Positions 56,025 through 64,000 of a stretch of 64,000 nt of DNA are shown piece by piece. Every line of letters begins with the position of its first letter. The first letter of the stretch is position 1. The stretch is from Saprolegnia diclina VS20 (Eukaryota; Oomycota; Saprolegniomycetes; Saprolegniales; Saprolegniaceae). A program made the position numbers and the translations under genes. Location: assembly GCF_000281045.1 (NCBI RefSeq), contig NW_008246075.1, forward strand, positions 839,344 to 903,343, written 5' to 3'. A model generated the notes under the pieces. That model ran no database searches. It worked only from the letters and a program-made list of their open reading frames with translations, and had not been told where the DNA came from.

Positions 56025-57432
56025 ATGGATGGTACCTCACACGGGACCAAGGAGGTGCGAGAGAAGTCTCCTTGCGCATCAACGCAGCAGAGTTGGACCA
56101 GCGTGCAAGCTTTGAAACCATCTGATGCGGTCTCCAACGACCCCATACATACGGTCTACGTTTGGACAAAACCCGCATACTCGTGATCCAGACAAGTAGC
56201 CCATCGCAGGCCAAAGTATCCCACGTAGCTACCCTTTTGGACAGGCGACGACATGTCTGAAACTTTAGACGGAGCACAACATTGCTCTATTGCATCTAGC
56301 GTGGGCGACGCCGCGTTTCAAGGCTCGAGGACCGTCGACGACGTGCCAAGTATGCGTGTTCTGTCGTAAGCTGCATTCGCGGGCGTTAAATATGTGACGC
56401 GACAGGTGGACGCGGCCATCATCGGCCTGGTTCGCACTGGGTTTGTATGGTGGTTTGTATGGCCCGAAAAAGCGGGACAGACCAGGCACCCAAAAACAAT
56501 ACTCTGGGTAAAGCGGCGCGTAATAGGCCGTGTCGCGGCGCCGAACCATCGCGGATTGGCTCGCGTGGGCTTGTCACTTTTATGGGTTGCGCCGCAGCCC
56601 AGATTCAGAGACGCCCTCTCTCAGCTGCAAGCTGACGTTGTTGACGCCACCGCTGCGTCGATGGCCGCCGAGCCGGCGCCACCACCCGAGTGCGCAACAA
56701 GGACGCGATACGCAGCACGCAGAGGCACGCGACTGCCGCCTTGATCAATCGAATGCCAAATGCGCAAAAGCGAGGCAAGGGGCATAGACGAGCCTAATAT
56801 CGCAGGTACGCAATGACGCGGTGGGCCAAAGTGTGTTACGATTGCCTCGTCCACGCCGAGTGTGGTTTGATGCAGCGTGTGCAGCCGCTTCCGCCATTGT
56901 TTGCGCGCGTCCACGAATGTCGTGTCCTCGCAGCACGTACGCTCCGACGATCCAAATGACCCCCTTCCTGGATCACCATGTCTTCCGACTGAAAACCCGT
57001 CATGATGTCCATGCGCATACCATCTCGCCACAACTCGGAGGCAGCCATTTGGGGATGGCCGCCTCTTGGGATCTTTTGGCCACTCGTATGGTGATCATCT
57101 TGGGCGTGTCGCAGCGAACCTTGCATTTCACTGGCGAATCAGATGTGCCTCGTGGCGGCTCGTTTTTGTGAGCTGGTGACCAGCACCGGTGCTTTTGGGC
57201 GCCAATCGTCCTACCCTCAGCCGAGGGCGCGCAGCCGCGGCACATCTTTCGTGTCGGTACCATATCGCCCGTGCTCGTTTATCGCGCGCAATGACGAGGA
57301 CCTGTTTCCGACCTTGAGCTACTCGGTGTCGGCTACTACTCGGACGCCTCGTGTCGTGTTGTGTTGGGAGGGATTTACCCTGGGAATCCTCGCTCGCGCC
57401 GGCAGCAGCTGAGCTGCTGCGCCTGTCGACGA
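56025..57432. other. Divergent intergenic region
   Basis: About 1.4 kb between MATE and heparinase-like genes. Several frames (for example 56621-57031 minus, 56394-56744 plus) are open in GC-rich DNA, but none shows a motif or a frame that continues through splice sites. Confidence 0.5.
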
Positions 57433-57445
57433 GCACTTTTCATCT
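57433..57445 (+). promoter_or_regulatory. Initiator-like element of heparinase-like gene
   Basis: GCACTTTTCATCT nine nt before the ATG at 57454; partial match to the oomycete initiator. Confidence 0.4.
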
Positions 57446-57453
57446 TGTCGGCT

Positions 57454-59328
57454 ATGCGCACTGTGCTTGCGCTGCTCGCGACGGCGGTGGTCGCGCTGCC
57501 GTCGTTGGAAGACATCATCGCAGTACTTCCAGAGGCGCCGGCGTCGTATGCGCGACCTTGTGCCGACCGGGCGTACTGGCAGCCGCTCGTCGACGCCAAC
57601 GCCGCCCTCGTGAACGCTACACGGACTCGCGCCACCGCGCAGCTTGCATCCGGTATGCCGCCGTGGAATGCGACCGCCTACGAGCTCTACTACAAGACGG
57701 GCGACCGCCTCGCTGGCCAAGACATGATGGGTCGTCGACACACCTACGTCAGCGACCTATTCCTCGCCGAGTGCTTGGACATGACCGGAGCGTTTCTGGC
57801 GGCGCTCGACACAAGCCTTGCATCGCTTGCGACGCAGCGCACGTGGGTCCTTGCAGCGCACGACCCCAAGCGGCTTGTCTACGACAACAAAGGTGTCTTT
57901 GTCGACTTGAACGCTGCCAGCGTCTCGTCGTTGCTTGCGACGATGCTTGCGCTCTTGCCCAACGAGCTATCGTCGGCGACGCGCGATGTTGTCTCGCGCC
58001 AGCTCCAAGTACGCACGCTGCAGCCCCTGCTCGACCGCTCGATCGGGTCGACAGCACCGTTTTGGTGGCAAGTAAGTGCGTCCAACTGGAACGCTGTGTG
58101 CTGGAACGGCATGGCCTCGGCGCTCCTTGCGTCGTTGCGCAGCAAGTCGGACCGCGCCAAGGTCCTTCTGGCGCTTGCAAAGCAGAGCCAGCACTACGTG
58201 GCCTCTTTTGGCCGTGACGGGTACGGCACGGAAGGCGTCGCGTACTTCAACTATGGATTTCAAGAGTTTGCCGAGCTCCGCGAGGTCGTGTGCGCGCAGA
58301 CACGGGGTCTTCTCGACCTCTTTGCCCTTCCCAACGTCGATGCCATCAGCCACGCGCCCATGCTGTTTGAAATGCGGTCCCACCACGTGGCCGCGTTTGG
58401 TGACGCCAAGCTCGACGCGCAATTCCTTCCGCATTTGCTGCGCTACGTGCAGTGGACGTACGGCGAAAGCAGCGTGCCAACGTCGCCCCGCCGGTTCAAT
58501 AGCAGTCTTCCCGGCTCGGCCATGGCCTTGTCGATGCCGCTCTCGAGCGCACAGACCTGCGCGAAGCGCATTTCACCCGTGGGCATGACGCCCGAGCCGC
58601 TTCGCCACATCTTTCCAGCCGCCCACGTCGCCGTCCTTCGCGGTGTGAGCGCGACGGACTTGGACGTGACGTTCAAAGTTGGCGGCAACGGCGGCCACAG
58701 CCACAACGACATCGGGTCGTTCGCGATCGTACTCAACGGCGCTACAGTGCTCGGCGATGTCGGCGGCCCCATGTACTACGACGCAAGTACGTTTGGCCCG
58801 AACCGGTACAAGAGCCCGCTCATGAACGCATACGGCCACCCGGTCCCCGTCGTGCAGGGCCAGCTCCAGCTCGAAGCGGTACACGTGCAAGCGATGCACA
58901 AGCTTACACTGCGCACGGATCTTCTCTCGGACGCGCAAGACGTCGTGTCGACGAACCTCGCAGCCGCCTACAACGTGTCGGCGCTCCAGAGCCTGAATCG
59001 ATCGGTGGCTCTGGTGCGGTCGCCGCAAAGCGGCCACGTGCGCATCACAGACTCGGCCACGATGCGACCCGGCGCCACTGTCGACGTCGAGTCGGTCTTG
59101 ACGACGGTTGGTGTCTGGACGCCAACGTCCAACACCTCCGGCGTCGTGACCATGCCGTCGGGCGTCCGCGTTACCGTCACCGTGTCGGCGACGGCTTCGT
59201 TTATCCTCTCGGCGACGGCGTTGTCGTCGTACGGTGTCTCGTGGACACGCATTGGGATTCGTGTCAATACGACGTCGGCGTCGGCGACCATAACGACGCG
59301 AATTGCGCCGCTGCATCCTGCTTGCTAA
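57454..59328 (+). CDS. Secreted heparinase II/III-like polysaccharide lyase
   Basis: Intronless, 624 residues. A signal peptide (MRTVLALLATAVVALPS) leads into an alpha-helical N-terminal half (about 30-370) resembling the alpha/alpha toroid of this class, with SNWNAVCWNGMASALLASL and DGYGTEGVAYFNYGFQEF, which includes the Asn, Tyr and Glu positions used by such lyases. The beta-sandwich C-terminal part opens with FKVGGNGGHSHNDIGSFAI, the most conserved heparinase II/III motif, then GDVGGPMYYD. Numerous Asn-X-Ser/Thr sites fit secretion. The family cleaves uronate-containing polysaccharides by beta-elimination. In an oomycete the target could be host glycosaminoglycan, algal polymers or own mucilage; the sequence does not decide. 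The start at 57454 is the first ATG that yields the signal peptide. Confidence 0.85.
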   Translation: MRTVLALLATAVVALPSLEDIIAVLPEAPASYARPCADRAYWQPLVDANAALVNATRTRATAQLASGMPPWNATAYELYYKTGDRLAGQDMMGRRHTYVSDLFLAECLDMTGAFLAALDTSLASLATQRTWVLAAHDPKRLVYDNKGVFVDLNAASVSSLLATMLALLPNELSSATRDVVSRQLQVRTLQPLLDRSIGSTAPFWWQVSASNWNAVCWNGMASALLASLRSKSDRAKVLLALAKQSQHYVASFGRDGYGTEGVAYFNYGFQEFAELREVVCAQTRGLLDLFALPNVDAISHAPMLFEMRSHHVAAFGDAKLDAQFLPHLLRYVQWTYGESSVPTSPRRFNSSLPGSAMALSMPLSSAQTCAKRISPVGMTPEPLRHIFPAAHVAVLRGVSATDLDVTFKVGGNGGHSHNDIGSFAIVLNGATVLGDVGGPMYYDASTFGPNRYKSPLMNAYGHPVPVVQGQLQLEAVHVQAMHKLTLRTDLLSDAQDVVSTNLAAAYNVSALQSLNRSVALVRSPQSGHVRITDSATMRPGATVDVESVLTTVGVWTPTSNTSGVVTMPSGVRVTVTVSATASFILSATALSSYGVSWTRIGIRVNTTSASATITTRIAPLHPAC

Positions 59329-60422
59329 CCCAACAACTCGTACTCTTGCTCGAGATAAGCGTAAATTTAGTAGTTGCTGACAGTGCCCAGCGAAAGCCGT
59401 GCGAGGCGCTATGCTACAGAGCCCGTAGCACGCGTTTGCGAGCGAGAGCACGTCGTTGGCGCTCCAGCGTCGTCCGAGAAACCAACTGGTAGCAATGGTA
59501 CGTCATGCCGCCACAATATGCAAGCCTACCGTACACTGTCCTAATGGATCACTAGGCGGCGCGCGCAGATCGACAAGCGAAGTGTCCAAAGACAGAGCGT
59601 CCTTCGAGCCACCAATTCGCGCGCGCAATGTGTCTTGTTGAAGCAACGGATAGGAAGCGAAGGTCCGAGGTCTGTCACATGTGCCGCGACAGAAGGCGTG
59701 TGGCGTCGATGATGCTACATTATCGATGATCCTACGCATATCGCGGCATCTCCGAGGTAGCGCGCGAAGTCGGGCGACGACGCATCGCGGTCCGACACCA
59801 CGAGCTCGTGGCAAAACGAGCCGTTGATGTGGACGAATTTAGGCGTAGGACAGCACCAACGACCACGCATTCGCTTTGAAGCAATCAAGGAACGCTTCTT
59901 CCCTTCGAAGAACACACTGAGATATTCATTGTGTGGCTCAAAAGTATTTACATCCTTTGCGGACATGATTGCAGCTCGCGTGCATCTCCATGAACATCAT
60001 CTGGGACAGCGTGTGTCACTGCGGCCTTACGTTGCCTGCACTACTCTATGCGGCTCTGGGAACGAGTCTCTCAGAACGTCTCGGAGGGGCCACGAGCGCC
60101 TTGTAGCGCACACGAGCGTCTTTTTCAAGTGGACGTCGACATGGCGCCGTGGACGCTATCATGCAGCAGCAGGAGCAGCAAGCGCCGCTGCCGTTGACGC
60201 CACTTGGTCGATTTCCGCAGCCGCACCAATCGTAATCATATTTGTATCTTGTTGTTTGTATCGAGATCCTGTCCACCAACACTCTTGAAAACGGCAAATT
60301 TGTCGTGGGGATGGGCAACCCTGCCGCCACGATATCACTTGGTGTTTGTATACCATACAACGCCAAATAGTACGAGTGCGTAATTAGGGTTCGGGCTCTA
60401 ATCGATCGACAGTAAATCGATA
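59329..60422. other. Intergenic
   Basis: About 1.1 kb between the heparinase-like gene and the second ABCA gene. No supported gene. Confidence 0.55.
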
Positions 60423-60435
60423 GCTCATTTTCAAA
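60423..60435 (+). promoter_or_regulatory. Oomycete-type initiator for second ABCA gene
   Basis: GCTCATTTTCAAA ends one base before ATG 60437; a near-perfect initiator that implies an almost leaderless transcript. Confidence 0.6.
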
Positions 60436-60436
60436 C

Positions 60437-63400
60437 ATGCCTCCGATCATGCGCCTCGACTCGGACCCGCCGATGTTGGTCGCGCCGCCCGTGCAGCGCA
60501 ACCATATTCGCCCGCTGCTTTGGAAGAACTTTTTGCTCAAGAAGAAGCACCCGGTCAAGTGGGCACTCGAGATCCTCGTGCCCGTGGTCTTTATCATCCT
60601 CCTTGGCGCGCTCAAGGTGCTCTTGAAAGACGTCAAAGTCCCGTCCGGGTGGTCGGACGATACAACGACCGTCGACAAGTACACCGGGTCCGGCTACAAC
60701 CTCTACGCGAGCCGCGGACCGCGCTACTTTACGACCGAGACGACGTTCTCGGGCCTGCTATGGAGCCTCTCGGTCAAGGCGTACACCGAGTCGGCGTCAA
60801 TGGCCGACTTTACGGCAGCCCAAAATCTCTCGTGCGCAGCGTTCCTGCTCCAGGGCAAAGTCAACTTGGACTCAGCGTCGCCGAATGCGATTCCGTCGGC
60901 GTGCAGTGGGCGCATTGTGCCCTACAAGATCGCGGTGGTTCCCGACACGGCGTACACGCGCAACTACTTTGCGAAAACGGTCGCCGCCTGGTACCCCACG
61001 ATTGCTGTCTCCAACACTACGACGCTGCCGTCGTTTGCCGACTCCGTGCATTTTTTCGCCGACGCCGCCGCGCTCGAAGCGCATGTCACCGGTATGACCT
61101 CTCCATGGATCGTATGATTGGAGCTGACATGCCTTGGAATAGATGATTTGTATGGCAAGGATCTGGCGCACCCGCGCATTCACTCGGCGATCGTCTTCAA
61201 GTCGAGTGTCCCCGAGGCTCAGATCGGGTCGGCTGTCTCGCTCGACTATGCGATTCGCATGAACTCGACCATGGACGACGACGGGAACCCGGGCGACATT
61301 CCGCGCACCAATGTCGCCAAGACAAACGCGCTTCAAAAGTCGATCGAAACCGAAGACTACCAACGCTACGCGACGCGGGGCTTTCTCACGCTGCAGACGC
61401 TCGTGACGCGCTTTGTGTTGTGCCAGCCGACGTACGTAAATGGCGCGCCGGGCAACTGCTCCAACGCCAAGGCGACCGCGGTGGCGTCGTCGGGCCTCGA
61501 CGCGCGGCTGTTTGGCCAAGTGCAAAACGACACGCTCTTGCAGCAGATCAACCTGCTTCTCGGTCGGGCCTCGCTGCCAAGCGTCGACTGGAACGCGGTG
61601 CCGACGACGGCCAAGCAGGCGCTGTTGACGCCACTGCGTCAGGCGCCGCAGCCGTACTTTGGCCAAGCTGTGTACCCGTTCCCGATCCAGGGCTACACGT
61701 CGTCGCCCTTCTACACGAGCGTCTCGTCGTTCTTTGCCATCATATTTATCATCTCGTACCTCTTCTCGGTCTCGTCGATCCTTGTCGCGCTCATTACCGA
61801 GAAGGAGAACAAGTCGCGCGAGCTCATGAAGATCCTTGGCGTCCACGACCGCGCGATCATTTGGTCGTGGTACATAACGTATGGCGCCATCTTTGTCGTG
61901 GCCGCGATTCTCCAAGCCACCGCGAGCAAAGCCAACCTCTTCTCCAACTGCAACGTCGTGCTCGTCTTCATCTTCTTCCTCCTCTTTGGCTGGAGCGTCC
62001 TCGCGTACAGCTTTATGGTGTCGTCGGTCTTCTCCAAGTCGCGCATTGGCACGTACGTCGGCATCATCCGCTTCTTCATCATGTACCTCATCACGTCCGG
62101 CTTCTCGGCGACGACTGCCGAGTCGACCAAGAACGCCATGTGCATCTTTGCGCCCGTGGCCATGGCGTTTGGGGTCCAGACCATGGCAAACGCCGAGTCC
62201 AACTCGCTCGGGATCACGTTCGGCAATATCAACGAGCCGTACGACAACTTTCGCTTCATCACGAGTCTGTACTACATGGCGTTCGACATTGTGCTCTACA
62301 CGCTTCTCGGCTTGTACTTTGAGAAGGTCGTGCCCAAGGACTATGGCATCACGGAGAAGTGGTACTTCTTCCTCTCGCCGTCGTACTGGCGCAACCGCCG
62401 CGCCACGCGCCTCGTCACGAGCGTCAACCTCGACGACGCCGACTACATCGAAGGCGCGGCCCACGACGCCATCGAGCCCGTGGGGATGGAGCTCAAGGCG
62501 CAAGAGGCGAGTGGCGAAGCACTCCAGATCCGCCAGCTCCGGCGCGAGTTCAAGGTGCCGGGTGGCATCAAGGTCGCTGTGAAGGGTCTCGACCTCACCA
62601 TGTACAAGAACCAGATCACGTGCCTCCTGGGGCACAACGGTGCGGGCAAGACGACGCTCATCTCGATGCTTACCGGTATGATTCCGGCGTCGGGCGGTGA
62701 CGCGACCTTCAACGGCCTCTCGCTGCGCAACGACCTCTCGGAGCTGCGCCAGTCGCTGGGCATGTGTCCGCAGCACGACGTGCTCTACGCCGAGCTGACG
62801 GTCGAGGAGCACCTGATCTTTTACGGTCGCATCAAGGGCTTCTCGGGCAAAGCACTGAATGAAGAAGTCGCCGACAAGATTGCTGAAGTCGGCTTGACGG
62901 AGAAGCGCCATGTGGCGTCGAGCGAGCTCTCCGGCGGCATGAAGCGCAAGCTGTCGCTGGCGATCGCGCTTCTCGGGGACAGCAAGATTGTCTTCTTGGA
63001 CGAACCCACGTCGGGCATGGACCCGTACTCGCGCCGGTCGAGCTGGGAGATCATCATGAACAACCGCATGAACCGCATCGTGGTGCTGACGACCCACTTT
63101 ATGGACGAAGCCGATATCCTCGGCGACCGGATTGCCATCATGGCCGAAGGGCAGCTGCGCTGCGTCGGCTCGTCGCTCTTTCTCAAGAACCGGTACGGCG
63201 CCGGCTACAACTTTGCGCTCGTTCGCACCGAGACGTGCGACACAACGGCGCTGATCGCGTTTGTCCAGTCGCACATCCCGGTCGCCAAGGTGCTCTCAAA
63301 CGTCGGGACAGAGATGTCGTTCCAGCTGCCGCTGGATCACGCGCCGTCGTTTGCAGCCATGTTTGCGGATTTGGAAGCGCAGAGCAGCGACCTCGGTGTC

Positions 63401-64000
63401 CTCTCGTACGGTATCTCGGTCACGACGCTGGAAGAGGTCTTTATCAAGGTAGCGGAGATCGGCGACGAGCACCAGCAGCACACGCTCCAGCCCCGCAACG
63501 ACGCGAGCCCGCTCCTCTCGCCCGCCGGCTACAAGATCAACACGGCCGAGGCGCCGCCGAGCCGGCTTCGCATGTTTGGCCGTCACTTTGTCGCACTCTT
63601 CAAGAAGCGCTTCCGCACGGCCAAGCGCGACAAGAAGATTGTGGTGTTTGGTGCGGTGCTGCCCGTCATCTTTGTCGTGCTTGGCATGAGCATTCTCAAG
63701 TTCAGCTCGCTCTCCAAGAACGACGACCCGCTCGGTATGAACCTGCAGAGCTACGGCAGCACGAAGCCGGTGCCCGTGACGTGCCAAGGTGACGCAGCGT
63801 GGTGCGCGGCGTTCCCAGCTGCGTACGCGGCTGGTAAGGTCTCGCTTCTCTCGGTGCCGACGCCTGCGTATCCGACGAGCAACCCGACGGTATTTGGCAT
63901 TACGTACACGGACCCAGCGATCGCAGCCAACGACACGACTGGCATCTGCCTCGCCACCGGCTACGAAGCCTACCAGCGCGGCTACGGTGACAAGCCGGTG
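60437..64000 (+). CDS. ABCA-family ABC transporter, second copy (3' end outside window)
   Basis: Exon 1 is 60437-61091, the intron is 61092-61142, and exon 2 starts at 61143 and is still open at the window edge (about 1,170 residues seen). Same architecture as the complete copy: RPLLWKNFLLKKKHPVKWALE, luminal loop, TMD1 with SSFFAIIFIISYLFS, then NBD1 with GHNGAGKTTL, LSGGMKRKLS and VFLDEPTSGMDP. It then enters the second TMD and its luminal loop. The intron sits at the same codon (after HVT) and phase as in the other copy. N-terminal loop sequences differ clearly (for example KVLLKDVKVPSGWSDD against KHLMDDVKVPSGWADE), but from about 62460 to 63640 the DNA is nearly identical to the paralogue. 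Probable lipid transporter; substrate unknown. Confidence 0.92.

Overview
The window is nuclear DNA of an oomycete-type stramenopile, most likely Saprolegnia/Aphanomyces-like; the genus cannot be fixed from sequence alone. The evidence is GC-rich third codon positions, densely packed genes on both strands, introns mostly 40-60 nt with GTACG/GTATG-like donors and a TAG/CAG acceptor, and oomycete-type initiator elements (GCTCAYTTTGC or TCAYTTT followed by CAA/GC) a few bases before start codons. The families fit too: folate-biopterin (BT1) transporters, oxalate/formate-type MFS proteins, ABCA/ABCC pumps, and a plant-MKP1-like phosphatase. Exon structures given below were worked out by hand from reading-frame continuity and splice signals; none has transcript support here.

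Layout. 0.5-6.8 kb: a small unknown gene, a mitochondrial-looking triple-RRM RNA-binding protein, an FAD/NADPH reductase with an N-terminal oxidoreductase-like cysteine domain, and a ten-exon histidine acid phosphatase convergent to it. 7.5-10.7 kb: a six-exon membrane-anchored zinc metalloprotease with Thr/Pro stalk and thrombospondin repeat. 11.9-18.0 kb: two OFA-type MFS paralogues pointing toward each other around a small membrane protein and an MKP1-like phosphatase with a gelsolin-like tail. 20.9-29.6 kb: a serine beta-lactamase-like hydrolase, an ABCC/MRP transporter with one apparent frameshift, and a BT1 transporter. 29.6-33 kb: gene-poor DNA with a clean MITE (17-bp inverted ends, TTA target duplication) and a fragmented membrane-protein locus. 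33.2-40.4 kb: a short RecQ helicase, two palmitoyl-protein-thioesterase paralogues arranged head to head, and a secreted GH5 beta-glucanase. 40.5-44 kb: a HARBI1-like nuclease and a CobW/ZNG GTPase with a His/Asp metal-binding tail. 44.4-60.4 kb: a complete ABCA transporter, a Rab32-like GTPase with a 24-nt microexon, a coiled-coil protein, a MATE transporter and a secreted heparinase II/III-like protein. 60.4-64 kb: a second ABCA gene, cut by the window edge.

There is no operon logic; the recurring themes are membrane transport and efflux (two MFS, ABCC, BT1, MATE, two ABCA) and secreted or endolysosomal hydrolases (acid phosphatase, two thioesterases, metalloprotease, glucanase, heparinase-like). 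The most informative evolutionary signals are the mosaic similarity between the two ABCA copies (looks like gene conversion), the asymmetric intron content of the two thioesterases, the MITE together with a HARBI1-like gene about 9 kb away, and the domain fusion in the reductase. I did not find a defence island, CRISPR array, rRNA cluster or convincing tRNA.
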